DNA of 64,000 bases from Stenotrophomonas sp. ISL-67. GTDB taxonomy: Bacteria; Pseudomonadota; Gammaproteobacteria; Xanthomonadales; Xanthomonadaceae. Under the pieces are notes generated by a model, which did not search any database, was not told the origin of the DNA, and was given only the letters and a program-made list of their open reading frames with translations. How positions within the stretch are numbered: the stretch's first letter is position 1; the number at the start of each line of letters is the position of its first letter. Below, piece by piece: positions 8,744 through 18,398 of the stretch. The stretch spans positions 658,561-722,560 of the forward strand of contig NZ_JAGGRL010000001.1 in NCBI RefSeq assembly GCF_018612915.1, written 5' to 3'. The position numbers were made by a program, and so were the translations under genes.

Positions 8744-9126
8744 GCAAGTTCCGTACCCCGCTGAAGAACGTGCGTGGCCTGGGCGCGGCCAAGACCGGCA
8801 CCGAGCACTTCGTGCTGCAGCGCCTGACCGCCACCGCCCTGATCCCGCTGACCCTCTGGTTCCTGGTGTTCGTGCTGAGCCTGATCAACGCCGATTACGT
8901 GACCGCCGCCGACGCTGTGTCCAAGCCGTGGAACGCGGTGCTGCTGGTGGGCTTCCTGGTCGCCATGTTCTGGCACGCCCAGATCGGCCTGCAGGTCGTG
9001 CTGGAAGACTACATCCATAATTCGTTGCTGGCCCTGGCGCTGCAGACCACGGTGAAGTTCATTGCCGTGCTGGGCGCGATCGTCAGTGTTTTTGCGGTCG
9101 CCCGCATTGCGCTCGGCGTTGCCTGA
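8740..9126 (+). CDS. sdhD: Succinate dehydrogenase membrane anchor subunit
   Basis: 128 aa second membrane anchor with three predicted helices. The motif HAQIGLQVVLEDYIH near residue 80 holds the haem-ligand His and the quinone-site Asp-Tyr typical of SdhD. It overlaps sdhC by 4 nt and lies 31 bp upstream of sdhA. Confidence 0.93.
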   Translation: MSKFRTPLKNVRGLGAAKTGTEHFVLQRLTATALIPLTLWFLVFVLSLINADYVTAADAVSKPWNAVLLVGFLVAMFWHAQIGLQVVLEDYIHNSLLALALQTTVKFIAVLGAIVSVFAVARIALGVA

Positions 9127-9157
9127 GTCCAGGCACCAAAACAGGAATCCAGAGTAG

Positions 9158-10948
9158 ATGTCCGCTTACAAGATTACGGAACACAAGTACGACATGGTCG
9201 TGGTGGGCGCCGGCGGTGCCGGCCTGCGTGCCACGTTCGGTCTTGCCGCCAAGGGCCTGCAGACCGTCTGCCTGACCAAGGTTTTCCCGACCCGTTCGCA
9301 CACCGTGGCCGCGCAGGGCGGTATTTCCGCCGCGCTGGGCAACATGGGCGAGGACGACTGGCGTTACCACTTCTACGACACCATCAAGGGCTCGGACTGG
9401 CTGGGCGACCAGGACGCCATCGAGTACATGTGCCGTGAGGCCATTCCGGCCATCATCGAACTGGAGCACTACGGCGTTCCGTTCAGCCGTACCGAAGAGG
9501 GCAAGATCTACCAGCGCCCGTTCGGTGGCATGACCACCAAGTACGGCGAAGGCCCGGCGGCGCAGCGCACCTGTGCGGCGGCCGACCGTACCGGCCACGC
9601 CATGCTGCACACGCTGTACCAGCAGTCGCTGGCCCACAACGCGCGCTTCATGATCGAGTACTTCGCACTCGACCTGATCTTCGACGAGGAAGGCGTCTGC
9701 CGCGGCGTGCTCGCGCTGGACATGTCCGACGGCTCGCTGCACCTGTTCCGCGCCCAGGGCGTGGTGCTGGCCACCGGCGGCTACGGTCGTGCCTACTTCA
9801 GCGCCACCTCGGCGCACACCTGCACCGGCGACGGTGGCGGCCTGGCCATGCGTGCCGGCATCGCCATGCAGGACATGGAGTTCGTGCAGTTCCACCCGAC
9901 CGGCATCTACGGCGCCGGCTGCCTGATCACCGAGGGTGTCCGCGGTGAAGGCGGAATCCTGCGCAACAGCAATGGCGAGCGCTTCATGGAGCGCTACGCA
10001 CCGCACTACAAGGACCTGGCCTCGCGCGACGTGGTGGCCCGTTCGATGACCATCGAGATCCGCGAAGGCCGCGGCGTCGGCGAGCACAAGGACCATATCC
10101 TGCTCGACCTGACCCACCTTGGCCCGGGCGTGATCGACGAGAAGCTGCCGGGCATCGCGGAAAGCGCCCGCATCTTCGCCGGCGTCGACGTGCATACCCA
10201 GCCGATCCCGGTCATCCCGACCGTGCACTACAACATGGGCGGCATCCCGACCAACTTCCACGGTGAAGTGGTGCGCAAGGTCGGCGACAACCCCGATGCC
10301 GTGGTGCCGGGCCTGTACGCCATCGGCGAAGCCGCCTGCGTGTCGGTGCACGGTGCCAACCGCCTGGGCTCCAACTCGCTGCTGGACCTGGTGGTGTTCG
10401 GCCGTGCGGTGGCCAACCGCTGCGCCGAGACCATCAAGCCGGGCGCGGCGCACAAGCCGCTGGCCGCCGACGCCTGCGACAAGGCGCTGGGCCTGCTGGA
10501 CAAACTGCGTTACGCCAACGGCGACACCCCGACCTCGGTCATCCGCGACCGCATGCAGCGCACCATGCAGGCCGATGCGGCGGTGTTCCGTACCAGCGAA
10601 ACGCTGAAGGACGGCTGCGCGAAGATGGCGCAGGTGTTCGATTCGTTCCAGGACGTGAAGGTCACCGACCGTTCGCTGGTCTGGAACTCGGACCTGATCG
10701 AAACCTACGAGCTGAACAACCTGCTGCTCAACGCGGTGGCGACGATCAACTCGGCCGAACAGCGCAAGGAAAGCCGCGGTGCGCACGCACACGAGGACTT
10801 CCCGGATCGCGACGACGTCAACTGGCACAAGCACACGCTGGTCAATGTCGACGACAACGGCAAGTGCAGCTTCGACTACCGCCCGGTGCACATGTACACG
10901 CTGACCGACGAGGTTGCCGTGGTGCCGCCGAAGCCGCGCGTGTACTGA
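9158..10948 (+). CDS. sdhA: Succinate dehydrogenase flavoprotein subunit
   Basis: 596 aa catalytic subunit that oxidises succinate to fumarate with covalently bound FAD. It has the FAD-binding [16 protein letters not shown] (about residue 16), the FAD-attachment motif [17 protein letters not shown] (His about 48) and [11 protein letters not shown] near residue 357. Length is typical. The last residues (KPRVY) match the normal SdhA C-terminus. The SDHAF4-like protein and SdhE of the same locus are expected to assist its flavinylation and assembly. Confidence 0.97.
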   Translation: MSAYKITEHKYDMVVVGAGGAGLRATFGLAAKGLQTVCLTKVFPTRSHTVAAQGGISAALGNMGEDDWRYHFYDTIKGSDWLGDQDAIEYMCREAIPAIIELEHYGVPFSRTEEGKIYQRPFGGMTTKYGEGPAAQRTCAAADRTGHAMLHTLYQQSLAHNARFMIEYFALDLIFDEEGVCRGVLALDMSDGSLHLFRAQGVVLATGGYGRAYFSATSAHTCTGDGGGLAMRAGIAMQDMEFVQFHPTGIYGAGCLITEGVRGEGGILRNSNGERFMERYAPHYKDLASRDVVARSMTIEIREGRGVGEHKDHILLDLTHLGPGVIDEKLPGIAESARIFAGVDVHTQPIPVIPTVHYNMGGIPTNFHGEVVRKVGDNPDAVVPGLYAIGEAACVSVHGANRLGSNSLLDLVVFGRAVANRCAETIKPGAAHKPLAADACDKALGLLDKLRYANGDTPTSVIRDRMQRTMQADAAVFRTSETLKDGCAKMAQVFDSFQDVKVTDRSLVWNSDLIETYELNNLLLNAVATINSAEQRKESRGAHAHEDFPDRDDVNWHKHTLVNVDDNGKCSFDYRPVHMYTLTDEVAVVPPKPRVY

Positions 10949-10970
10949 TCGCGACCCCCACCATGCAATC

Positions 10971-10987
10971 CGCGCCCTGAGGGCGCG
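10971..10987. other. Intergenic hairpin between sdhA and sdhB
   Basis: CGCGCCC-TGA-GGGCGCG is a perfect 7-bp GC stem with a 3-nt loop and no T-run, in the 65-bp sdhA-sdhB gap. It may act as a processing or stability element rather than a terminator. Confidence 0.4.
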
Positions 10988-11013
10988 GGCCGCCTGAGCC
11001 AACGAGAGCAGCC

Positions 11014-11799
11014 ATGGCCGAGTTTTCCCTGCCAAAGAATTCCAAGATCACCAAGGGCAAGCACTTCCCCGCCGCCGCGGGTGGGAAGAACCTGCGTACT
11101 TTCAAGGTCTACCGCTGGAGTCCCGACGACGACAGCAACCCGCGTACCGATACCTACGAGATCGATCTCGACGCCTGCGGCCCGATGGTCCTGGACGCGC
11201 TGATCAAGATCAAGAACGAGATCGACCCGTCGCTGACCTTCCGCCGTTCGTGCCGCGAGGGCATCTGCGGTTCGTGCGCGATGAACATCGACGGCACCAA
11301 CACGCTGGCCTGCACCCGCGCCATTGCCGACTGCGGCAAGGCCGAAGTGCCGATCTACCCGCTGCCGCACATGAGCGTGGTCAAGGACCTGGTGCCGGAC
11401 CTGACCCACTTCTATGCGCAGTACGCGTCGATCAAGCCGTGGATCCGCACCCAGACGCCGCCGCCGCCGGACCGTGAGCGCCTGCAGTCACCGGAAGACC
11501 GCAAGAAGCTCGATGGCCTGTACGAGTGCATCCTGTGCGCCTGCTGCTCGACCAGCTGCCCGAGCTACTGGTGGAACGGCGAGCGTTACCTTGGCCCGGC
11601 GATCCTGCTGCAGGCCTACCGCTGGATCGTCGACTCGCGCGACGAAGACACCGGTGCGCGCCTGGACGACCTGGAAGACCCGTTCAAGCTGTACCGCTGC
11701 CACACCATCATGAACTGCGCCCGGACCTGCCCGAAGGGCCTGAACCCGGCATTGGCGATCGCCGAGATCAAGAAGCTCATGATGGCGCGCCGCGCCTGA
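11014..11799 (+). CDS. sdhB: Succinate dehydrogenase iron-sulfur subunit
   Basis: 261 aa electron-transfer subunit of complex II. All three cluster motifs are present: [2Fe-2S] [16 protein letters not shown] plus a later Cys (about residues 78-98), [4Fe-4S] [12 protein letters not shown] (about 172) and [3Fe-4S] [14 protein letters not shown] (about 229). It carries about 25 extra residues at the N-terminus compared with E. coli SdhB. A terminator-like hairpin follows at 11847. Confidence 0.97.
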   Translation: MAEFSLPKNSKITKGKHFPAAAGGKNLRTFKVYRWSPDDDSNPRTDTYEIDLDACGPMVLDALIKIKNEIDPSLTFRRSCREGICGSCAMNIDGTNTLACTRAIADCGKAEVPIYPLPHMSVVKDLVPDLTHFYAQYASIKPWIRTQTPPPPDRERLQSPEDRKKLDGLYECILCACCSTSCPSYWWNGERYLGPAILLQAYRWIVDSRDEDTGARLDDLEDPFKLYRCHTIMNCARTCPKGLNPALAIAEIKKLMMARRA

Positions 11800-11801
11800 T
11801 C

Positions 11802-11824
11802 GTAGAGCCACGCCCTGCGTGGCT
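11802..11824 (+). repeat. SMAG/REP palindrome (CCACGC/GCGTGG type)
   Basis: GTAG followed by AGCCACGCCCTGCGTGGCT, just after the sdhB stop. The same subtype occurs at 20420, 20463 and 32286. Confidence 0.85.
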
Positions 11825-11846
11825 GCCAAGGCATGACGGCGAAGCC

Positions 11847-11880
11847 GCGCCCCCTTGACATAGGGGGCGCCTTTGTTTTC
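11847..11880 (+). terminator. Rho-independent terminator after sdhB
   Basis: GCGCCCCCT (11847-11855), loop TGACAT, AGGGGGCGC (11862-11870), then CTTTGTTTTC. A 9-bp perfect stem and a T-rich tail. It separates sdhCDAB from sdhE-ygfX. Confidence 0.8.
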
Positions 11881-11949
11881 AGCGCGTCGCCACGCGCCCG
11901 TGTACTGCCGCGCACTCGGATGACGTGCTCTAGTCTGGAATCACCGAAA

Positions 11950-12198
11950 ATGGACGAAGCCACCCTCCTCAAGAAACTCCGCTGGCGCTGCCGCCGCGGC
12001 ATGCGCGAACTGGACCAGCTGTTCGAGCGTTACCTCGACCGCCAATGGGCCATTGCACCGACCGGCGAACGCGACGTTTTCCTGCGCCTGCTGGACTGCG
12101 AAGACGATAAATTGTGGCGGTGGTTCATGGGTTACGAGGAATGCCCGGATGCCGAACTCGCCGACCTCATCGCCCGGATCCGCGCCCTGCCGGCTTGA
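11950..12198 (+). CDS. sdhE: FAD assembly factor SdhE
   Basis: 82 aa YgfY/SdhE-family protein that promotes covalent flavinylation of SdhA. It contains the invariant RRGMRELD (RGxxE) motif at residues 14-21 and [16 protein letters not shown] in the helical core. It lies directly downstream of sdhCDAB behind a terminator, so it may have its own promoter. It overlaps ygfX by 50 nt, the same order as E. coli ygfYX. Confidence 0.93.
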   Translation: MDEATLLKKLRWRCRRGMRELDQLFERYLDRQWAIAPTGERDVFLRLLDCEDDKLWRWFMGYEECPDAELADLIARIRALPA

Positions 12199-12586
12199 GT
12201 GGCGCCCCTCGCGCTGGCAGACCGCCGCCCACGCGCTGTTCGCGCTGCTGATGCCCTGGGCGATACAGGCCAGCGCATTGCCTGCCGCCGCGCACTGGCC
12301 GCTGGGCCTGCTGGCCGGGGCAGGGGTGGCGCTGCAGGGCTGGCGCTACCGCTGCCGCCCGATGCGGTCGATCCTGATCCCACCCGGCGACAGCCCGGCG
12401 CAGGTCGATGGCCAGCCGGTGGAAGGGGTCTCCCTGCACGACCGCGGCCCGCTCCTGCAGCTGAGCTGGTGCCGCCACGGCCGCCGCCAGGCCTGCCTGT
12501 TCTGGCCTGACACGCTGCCGCCGCAACGCCGACGTGAACTGCGACTGGCGATCCAGGCCCGTCCCATTCCGCGTTCACGTCCGTGA
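12149..12586 (+). CDS. ygfX: YgfX-like inner-membrane protein
   Basis: About 145 aa protein with two closely spaced hydrophobic stretches ([12 protein letters not shown] and [16 protein letters not shown]) followed by a basic cytoplasmic part ending [16 protein letters not shown]; this is the architecture of YgfX (CptA), encoded next to SdhE in many proteobacteria. The start at 12149 overlaps sdhE; start codons further in cannot be excluded. E. coli YgfX was described as a toxin to SdhE but is more often seen as a helper of unknown role. Sequence identity is only by architecture and position. Confidence 0.7.
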   Translation: MPNSPTSSPGSAPCRLEWRPSRWQTAAHALFALLMPWAIQASALPAAAHWPLGLLAGAGVALQGWRYRCRPMRSILIPPGDSPAQVDGQPVEGVSLHDRGPLLQLSWCRHGRRQACLFWPDTLPPQRRRELRLAIQARPIPRSRP

Positions 12587-12620
12587 TGGCACCATAGCGT
12601 GAATTGTCCGGCGTACCTGC

Positions 12621-13862
12621 ATGTTCAAACCCATACCAGTATCCATCGGCCTGCGTTACCTGCGGGCCAAACGCCGCAACGGCTTCATCTCCTTCATTTC
12701 CATGGCCTCGATCCTCGGCATCGCGCTGGGCGTGACCGTGCTGATCACCACGCTGGCGGTCATGAGCGGCTTCCAGAAGGAGATCCGCGACCGCCTGCTG
12801 CAGATGACCGCGCATACCACCATCACCGCCGACGGCGCGCCCATGGCGAACTGGCAGCATGCGGTAGAGGTGGCCCGCAAGGATCCGCGCGTGGCCGGTG
12901 CCGCACCGTACATCGAGATCCAGGCCATGCTCAGCGGCGCCCGGGTGCAGGGGGCGATCGTGCAGGGCATCGCCCCCGCGCTGGAGCCAGCGGTGTCGGT
13001 GATCAATACCAAGGTCAAGAAGGGCAGCTTCGACAGCCTCAAGGAAGGCAGCTACAACCTGCTGGTTGGCCAGGAGCTGGCGATCTGGCTGGGCGTGGAC
13101 GTCGGCGACACCGTGCTGGTGACCCTGGCCGAAGTGCAGGGCACCCCGATGGGCGCGATGCCACGGCTCAAGCGCTTCACTGTCAGCGGCATCTTCGAAG
13201 CCGGCTACAACGAGATCGACCGCGGCGTGGCCTACGCCAACATGGCCGACCTGGAGCGCGTGCTGCGCATGGACGGGGTCACCGGGGTGCGGCTGAAGCT
13301 GCATGACATGGACAAGGCGCTGGACGTGGGTGTGGACCTGGCCCACAACCTCAGCGGCGGCTACCGGGTCAGTGACTGGACCCAGCAGAACGCCAACCTG
13401 TACCACTCGCTGCGCATGGAAAAAGTGGTGATGGGCATCCTGCTCTCGCTGATCATCGCCATGGGCGCGTTCAACCTGGTGTCCTCGCAGGTGATGCTGG
13501 TCACCGACAAGCAGGCCGACATCGCCATCCTGCGCACCCTGGGCCTGACCCCGGGTGGGGTGATGCAGGTGTTCATGGTGCAGGGTTCATTGATCGGCAT
13601 CTTCGGCACCGTGCTCGGCGTGGTCGGCGGCATTACGCTGACCTTGAACCTGGAGCGCATCCTCGGCGCGATCGAGACGGTGTTCAACGTCAAGCTGCTG
13701 CCGGAGGACGTGTATTACATCACCGGCCTGCCGACCGACATGCAGACCCCGGACATCGTCATCATCACCGTCATTGCGCTGGTGATGAGCTTCCTGGCCA
13801 CCCTGTATCCCGCGTGGCGCGCTGCCCGCACCCAGCCGGCGGAGGCCCTGCGCTATGAATGA
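12621..13862 (+). CDS. lolC: Lipoprotein-releasing ABC transporter permease LolC/E
   Basis: 413 aa inner-membrane permease that extracts outer-membrane lipoproteins and passes them to LolA. It starts [37 protein letters not shown], with the first transmembrane helix at about 25-47, a periplasmic domain of about 220 residues, then three C-terminal helices and the closing [16 protein letters not shown] typical of MacB/LolE permeases. Only one permease gene is present, so a LolF-type homodimer is likely. It overlaps lolD by 8 nt. Confidence 0.94.
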   Translation: MFKPIPVSIGLRYLRAKRRNGFISFISMASILGIALGVTVLITTLAVMSGFQKEIRDRLLQMTAHTTITADGAPMANWQHAVEVARKDPRVAGAAPYIEIQAMLSGARVQGAIVQGIAPALEPAVSVINTKVKKGSFDSLKEGSYNLLVGQELAIWLGVDVGDTVLVTLAEVQGTPMGAMPRLKRFTVSGIFEAGYNEIDRGVAYANMADLERVLRMDGVTGVRLKLHDMDKALDVGVDLAHNLSGGYRVSDWTQQNANLYHSLRMEKVVMGILLSLIIAMGAFNLVSSQVMLVTDKQADIAILRTLGLTPGGVMQVFMVQGSLIGIFGTVLGVVGGITLTLNLERILGAIETVFNVKLLPEDVYYITGLPTDMQTPDIVIITVIALVMSFLATLYPAWRAARTQPAEALRYE

Positions 13863-14568
13863 GCCGATCAACCGCGGCGACGAAGTGATCCGCGCGCAGG
13901 GGCTGGCCAAGACCTACGCCGAAGGGCGCATGCAGACCCCGGTGTTCAACGGCCTGGACCTGAGCGTGGCCGCTGGCGAGACGGTGGCGATCATTGGTGC
14001 CTCCGGTGCTGGCAAGAGCACCCTGCTGCACCTGCTGGGCGGGCTGGATACGCCGACCGCCGGCGAAGTGTTCGTGGCCGGCAACCAGATGTCGGCGCTG
14101 TCCGATGGCCAGCGTGGCCGCCTGCGCAACCGCGCGCTGGGCTTCGTGTACCAGTTCCATCACCTGCTGCCCGAATTCACCGCGCTGGAAAACGTGATGA
14201 TGCCGGTGCTGCTTGGCGGTGAGGAGGTCGCCGACGCCCGGACCCGTGCGCAGGCGCTGCTGGAATCGGTTGGCCTGGGCCACCGCCTGGAGCACAAGCC
14301 GGGTGAGCTGTCCGGTGGCGAGCGCCAGCGTGCCGCCGTGGCCCGCGCGCTGGTCAACCGCCCGGCCTGCGTGCTGGGCGACGAACCGACCGGTAATCTG
14401 GACGACAAGACCGCCGCGACCGTGTTCGAGCTGATGCTGGAACTCAACCGCGCCCACCACACCAGCCTGGTGCTGGTGACCCACGACCGCAGCCTGGCGC
14501 GCAAGCTGGACCGCGTGCTGGAACTGCGCGAAGGCCGGCTGCACGCCTTGGCGCACGCCCAGGTCTGA
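13855..14568 (+). CDS. lolD: Lipoprotein-releasing ABC transporter ATPase
   Basis: 237 aa ATPase of the Lol system. Walker [10 protein letters not shown] lies at about residue 47, Q-loop [18 protein letters not shown] (the [12 protein letters not shown] stretch is characteristic of LolD), signature [15 protein letters not shown] and Walker [13 protein letters not shown]. Its start lies inside the lolC stop region (ATGAATGA). Confidence 0.95.
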   Translation: MNEPINRGDEVIRAQGLAKTYAEGRMQTPVFNGLDLSVAAGETVAIIGASGAGKSTLLHLLGGLDTPTAGEVFVAGNQMSALSDGQRGRLRNRALGFVYQFHHLLPEFTALENVMMPVLLGGEEVADARTRAQALLESVGLGHRLEHKPGELSGGERQRAAVARALVNRPACVLGDEPTGNLDDKTAATVFELMLELNRAHHTSLVLVTHDRSLARKLDRVLELREGRLHALAHAQV

Positions 14569-14654
14569 GCTGGCAGCTGAACAGCCGCCAGCCCGTCCCT
14601 GCGGGCCAGTGGCAGCGGGTGCATGATCGCCTTGTCCATCACCGCGGAGGTGCC

Positions 14655-15119
14655 ATGAAGACGCTTATCGCCATCGTTGCCATGGGCTTGATGTTGGCCG
14701 GCTGCGCCACCGGCCGCCTCACCAGCGCCGAACGCCTGGCGTTGTACCGCGCGCATGCGGGCCCGCCGCAGCCCTCGATGCGGTACTTCGGCTCGCTCAA
14801 TGGTTGGACCGAACTGGGCGACAGCGCGCTGGCGGTGTGGACGCGTCCCAGCGAAGCGTACCTGATCGAGCTGCGCGGCCCCTGCTACGGTCTCAGCTAT
14901 GCCACCGCGATCGGCCTGACCAGCCAGACCGGCCAGGTGTCATCACGCTTCGACCGGGTGCTGGTCCGCGACCCGAACCGTGGCCCGACCGTGCCGTGTT
15001 TCATCGGCACGATCCGCAAGCTCGACGTCAAGGCGCTGCGTGCCTCGGAACAGGAAATGCGCCAGGCCCAGGTGCAGGAGCGCGAAGCGGGCCAGGTCCC
15101 GCCCCCGCCCGAAGACTAG
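14655..15119 (+). CDS. Small lipoprotein (DUF6491-like), function unknown
   Basis: 154 aa predicted lipoprotein: n-region MKTLIAIVAMG, hydrophobic core and lipobox LAGC with the acylated Cys at residue 16. The mature part contains WTRPSEAYLIEL and GPCYGLSYATAIGLTS, resembling the Xanthomonadaceae DUF6491 family. The start has a GGAGG-like ribosome site 6 nt upstream; a longer in-frame start at 14619 would bury the signal peptide. The C-terminus is charged and Pro-rich (QVPPPPED). No function is known. Confidence 0.8.
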   Translation: MKTLIAIVAMGLMLAGCATGRLTSAERLALYRAHAGPPQPSMRYFGSLNGWTELGDSALAVWTRPSEAYLIELRGPCYGLSYATAIGLTSQTGQVSSRFDRVLVRDPNRGPTVPCFIGTIRKLDVKALRASEQEMRQAQVQEREAGQVPPPPED

Positions 15120-15160
15120 GGGCGGCGCGCACGACGTTGTGCCGGACACCGCCATGCATC

Positions 15161-15232
15161 CGGAGCCCTGGGTTGATTGATCCAGATCCCAATGGGCCCG
15201 TAACAATTCGTGGGTCCGGCCGTTGGCCGGAC
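15161..15232. repeat. Composite repeat, copy 1 (with GTGG palindrome)
   Basis: About 72 bp beginning CGGAGCC and containing GATCCCAATGGGCCCGTAAC, then a palindrome CCGGCCGTTGGCCGG preceded by GTGG instead of GTAG (15210-15232). A second copy lies at 18301-18370. It sits in the 274-bp gap between the lipoprotein gene and yggX, which has no gene. Confidence 0.75.
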
Positions 15233-15353
15233 ACCGCGCGCAGCGCGGCGCAAGGGTCCGAAGGCGGATGCCTGTCGATCGCGGCGATCCATCCGGCGTT
15301 TAGACCGTATCGAAAACGTCCGTCAGGCGTTCATGACCCCGGAACGAAGAGCA

Positions 15354-15375
15354 TCCGGCCAACGGCCGGCGCTAC
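15354..15375 (-). repeat. SMAG/REP palindrome (CCGGCC/GGCCGG type)
   Basis: GTAG on the minus strand followed by GCGCCGGCCGTTGGCCGG; in opposite orientation to the palindrome at 15210, forming an inverted pair 120 bp apart. Confidence 0.85.
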
Positions 15376-15393
15376 CGGCGCAGGCCATTCGGC

Positions 15394-15663
15394 CTAGGCC
15401 TCCGGCACGAACCCTGCCGGTTTCTCCGCCCCACCGCTGAACAGGTACTTGACCAGCTCCTCCTCCAGGAACGCGCGATGCTTCGGGTCGCGCGGCGACA
15501 GGCGGTTTTCGTTGATCAGCATGGTCTGGTGCGCCAGCCACGCGGCCCAGGCGGTCTTGCCGATGCCGTTGAAGATGCGCTGGCCCAGCTCGCCGGGATA
15601 GGGCACGAAATCCAGGCCGTCGGTGTCGCGTTGTTCGTACTGGCAGAAAACGGTGCGGGGCAT
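15394..15663 (-). CDS. yggX: Probable Fe(2+)-trafficking protein YggX
   Basis: 89 aa protein of the YggX family, linked to iron handling and protection of Fe-S clusters. It begins [19 protein letters not shown], with the conserved Cys7, and contains [14 protein letters not shown] and [17 protein letters not shown], both family hallmarks. It follows mutY with only 3 nt between stop and start, the same pair as in E. coli. Confidence 0.95.
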   Translation of the reverse strand: MPRTVFCQYEQRDTDGLDFVPYPGELGQRIFNGIGKTAWAAWLAHQTMLINENRLSPRDPKHRAFLEEELVKYLFSGGAEKPAGFVPEA

Positions 15664-15666
15664 GGG

Positions 15667-16809
15667 CTACTCGATGTGCTTCAGGGTCGTTGCAATGCGT
15701 AGTTTACGGCGTGCGGTGGGTAGCGGCGGAGGGCTGCCGGTATCCAGCAGCTTGCGGATCGGGGCCGGCAGGCCCAGCGCAGGCAGTTCCTGCGCCGACA
15801 CCCAGCGCAGCCGCGCGTGCTCCTGGCGCAGGCCATCGACCCGCCGCGACAGGATCTGCAGGTGCAGCCGGTAATGGCTGAAGGTGTGCTGCAGCACCGG
15901 CAGTTCCTCGGCATCTTCCAGCGAACCGAGCACATGCGCATCGAACCAGTCCTGCAGCGAGGTGCCGCTGTCGGCCTGCGGCAGCGTCCACAGCTGCGCC
16001 CAGATGCCGGTGTCCGGCCGCTTCTGCAGCAGCACCCGGCCCTGGCCATCGCGCAGCAGCAACGCCACCGCCTCGCGTTCGGGCAGGACCTTGCTTGGCT
16101 TCGGCGTGGGCAGCTGGTCACTGCGCCCTTCGCGGCGCGCCACGCAATCGTCCTGCAGCGGACAGATCACGCACGCCGGTCGGCTGCGGGTGCAGACCGT
16201 AGCGCCCAGGTCCATCTGCGCCTGGGTGTAATCGGCCAGGCGGTTGGCCGGGACGTGCTCCACATGCAATTGCGCCAACGCCCACAGCACTTTCTCGACC
16301 GCCGGCAGGCCGGGAAATCCCTCGACGCCGTGGTAACGGGTGAGTACGCGTTTGACGTTGCCGTCGAGGATCGCGAAGCGATCGTTCCAGGCCTGGCTCA
16401 GGACCGCGCCGGCGGTGCTGCGGCCGATGCCGGGCAGCGCATGCAGTGCATCGACGTCGCGCGGCAGTTCACCCCCGTGCAGCGCAACGCACCGCTGTGC
16501 AGCGGCATGCAGGTTGCGCGCACGGGCGTAGTAGCCCAGGCCGGCCCACTGCGCCATGACGGCGTCGTTGCTGGCCGCGGCGAGGTCGGGCAGGGTGGGG
16601 AACACTGTCAGGAACTTCAGGAAGTACGGGATGACCGTGGCGACCTGGGTCTGCTGCAGCATGATTTCCGACAGCCACACCCGGTACGGCGTACGCGGGT
16701 GCTGCCACGGCAGGTCATGCCGGCCGTGGCCATCGAACCACGGCATCAGCCGCCCGACAAAAGCGTCTTTGGCCATGGGCGGGGTGCTGGCGGAGGGCTG
16801 GCGGGGCAT
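15667..16809 (-). CDS. mutY: A/G-specific adenine glycosylase
   Basis: 380 aa base-excision repair enzyme that removes adenine opposite 8-oxoguanine. It has the catalytic-Glu region SEIMLQQTQVATVIPYF, the helix-hairpin-helix LHALPGIGRSTAGAVL with the catalytic Asp in ILDGNVKRVL, the [4Fe-4S] motif CTRSRPACVICPLQDDC, and a C-terminal NUDIX-like domain recognising 8-oxoG. An alternative start at 16776 (MAKDAF) would be 11 residues shorter and closer to the usual N-terminus. Co-transcribed with yggX. Confidence 0.95.
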   Translation of the reverse strand: MPRQPSASTPPMAKDAFVGRLMPWFDGHGRHDLPWQHPRTPYRVWLSEIMLQQTQVATVIPYFLKFLTVFPTLPDLAAASNDAVMAQWAGLGYYARARNLHAAAQRCVALHGGELPRDVDALHALPGIGRSTAGAVLSQAWNDRFAILDGNVKRVLTRYHGVEGFPGLPAVEKVLWALAQLHVEHVPANRLADYTQAQMDLGATVCTRSRPACVICPLQDDCVARREGRSDQLPTPKPSKVLPEREAVALLLRDGQGRVLLQKRPDTGIWAQLWTLPQADSGTSLQDWFDAHVLGSLEDAEELPVLQHTFSHYRLHLQILSRRVDGLRQEHARLRWVSAQELPALGLPAPIRKLLDTGSPPPLPTARRKLRIATTLKHIE

Positions 16810-16829
16810 GGCGGGTTGTTTGGCGTTAC

Positions 16830-16851
16830 GTGGGACACGCCATGCGTGTCA
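16830..16851 (+). repeat. REP-like palindrome with GTGG end
   Basis: GTGGGACACGCCATGCGTGTCA lies between mutY and ftsY; the same palindrome type as 7184, but with GTGG at the end. Confidence 0.6.
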
Positions 16852-16861
16852 GCGCGGTCCA

Positions 16862-18181
16862 TCAGACGCCCAATGCCTCAGGCAGCAAGGCATCCACGAA
16901 AGCCTCAGGGTCGAACACGCGAAGGTCTTCGGGGCGTTCGCCGATGCCGGCGAAGCGGATCGGAATGCCGAACTCGCGGGCCAGCGCGAACACCACGCCG
17001 CCCTTGGCAGTGCCATCCAGCTTGGTCACCACCAGACCGGTCACGGTGACTGCCGCATGGAACTGGCGCAGCTGCGACAGCGCGTTCTGGCCGGTGGTGC
17101 CGTCGATGACCATCAGCACCTCGTGCGGCGCGCGTTCGTCGATCTTGCCCAGCACGCGGCGGATCTTGCCCAGCTCGTTCATCAGCCCGCCCTGGGTATG
17201 CAGGCGGCCGGCGGTATCGGCGATCAGCACCTCGGTGCCGCGCGCCTTGCCGGCCTGCAGTGCGTCGAATGCCACCGAGGCGGCATCGGCGTTCTGGCCC
17301 TGCGCGACCACGGCCACGCCGTTGCGCTCGCCCCAGGCCTGCAGCTGCGCCACGGCGGCGGCGCGGAAGGTATCGCCGGCGGCCAGCATCAGGCTGTGGC
17401 CGTCGTCCTTGAAGCGCTTGGCCAGCTTGCCGATGGTGGTGGTCTTGCCCACGCCGTTGACGCCGACGGTGAGGATCACGAAGGGTTTTGCGCTGCGGTC
17501 GACCACCAGCGGGCGGGACACCGGTTGCAGGATCGCGATCAGGTCTGCACGCAGCGCCTTGAGCAGGGCGTTGGCATCGGTGAATTCGCGCGCCTTCATG
17601 CGCTTGCGCAGGCCTTCCACCAGGTCGGTGGTGGCACCCACGCCGACGTCGGCGGTGATCAGGGCGGTTTCCAGCTCATCCAGCAGGTCGTCGTCGAGCT
17701 TGGGGTTGCGCGAGAACAGGCCGCCGAAGCTGCGCGCGATGACGCTGTTGCGCAGGCGGTCGCGCCAGCCGGTCTTGCCAGGAGCGGCCGGAGCGGCTTC
17801 GTCGGTGGCGGCCGGCGAGGCCAGCGGCTGTGGGGCTTCCTGGACGATGTCACTGGCGACCAGGACTGCGGCGGGCGGATACAGCGGCGCTGGCGCGGCC
17901 TGCACCGCCTCGATGCGCGGTGCATCGGCCGGCGCCGCCGGCGGCACCATTGCGGGGGCGGGTGAGTCGATGGTCGGCGTTGCCACCGGTGTCGCCGCGA
18001 CCGCGAGCGGCGGGGCGGCCTCGATGGTGGGCGCTGCGGGCGCGGCGGTCGGGCCAATCGGCTCGCCCTCGGACGCGGCGGACGGGAACGCGGCGGCCAG
18101 CTCTTCAGCCGAGTAGTGCTGGGTCTTGGACGCGTCCTGCGGAGCGTCCTGGGGCTTTTTGCGGCGGAAGAAGCTGAGCAT
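16862..18181 (-). CDS. ftsY: Signal recognition particle receptor FtsY
   Basis: 439 aa SRP receptor GTPase that docks ribosome-nascent chains at the membrane. The N-terminal ~135 residues are an acidic/Ala-Pro-rich low-complexity A domain starting MLSFFRRKKPQ; the NG domain follows, with G1 GVNGVGKTTTIGKLA, ADTAGRLHT, and TKLDGTAKGG. The C-terminal RPEDLRVFDPEAFVDALL is typical. 52 bp upstream of mutY. Confidence 0.96.
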   Translation of the reverse strand: MLSFFRRKKPQDAPQDASKTQHYSAEELAAAFPSAASEGEPIGPTAAPAAPTIEAAPPLAVAATPVATPTIDSPAPAMVPPAAPADAPRIEAVQAAPAPLYPPAAVLVASDIVQEAPQPLASPAATDEAAPAAPGKTGWRDRLRNSVIARSFGGLFSRNPKLDDDLLDELETALITADVGVGATTDLVEGLRKRMKAREFTDANALLKALRADLIAILQPVSRPLVVDRSAKPFVILTVGVNGVGKTTTIGKLAKRFKDDGHSLMLAAGDTFRAAAVAQLQAWGERNGVAVVAQGQNADAASVAFDALQAGKARGTEVLIADTAGRLHTQGGLMNELGKIRRVLGKIDERAPHEVLMVIDGTTGQNALSQLRQFHAAVTVTGLVVTKLDGTAKGGVVFALAREFGIPIRFAGIGERPEDLRVFDPEAFVDALLPEALGV

Positions 18182-18279
18182 TGGATTCGGCGCTGAAATC
18201 AGGGGGATATGTTATCACCCGGGCCTGTGCGGCCCGCGTGCATTGGCGGGTCGGGTCGCGCGATCCAACACCGCCTGGG

Positions 18280-18300
18280 CTGGCCAACGGCCGGCGCTAC
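18280..18300 (-). repeat. SMAG/REP palindrome (GGCC type)
   Basis: GTAG on the minus strand followed by GCGCCGGCCGTTGGCCAG, in the ftsY-htpG gap; inverted relative to the next copy at 18349. Confidence 0.8.
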
Positions 18301-18370
18301 CGGAGCCGTGGTCGGTTGATCCCGATCCCAATGGGCCCGTAACGGTTCGTAGCGCCGGCCGTTGGCCGGC
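18301..18370. repeat. Composite repeat, copy 2 (with GTAG palindrome at 18349-18370)
   Basis: Second copy of the ~72-bp composite at 15161, with the shared core GATCCCAATGGGCCCGTAAC followed by GTAGCGCCGGCCGTTGGCCG. The end carries GTAG here where copy 1 has GTGG. The copies are 3.1 kb apart, on either side of yggX-mutY-ftsY. Confidence 0.8.
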
Positions 18371-18398
18371 CCAAGCGGTGCCGGCCATCACGTAACGC

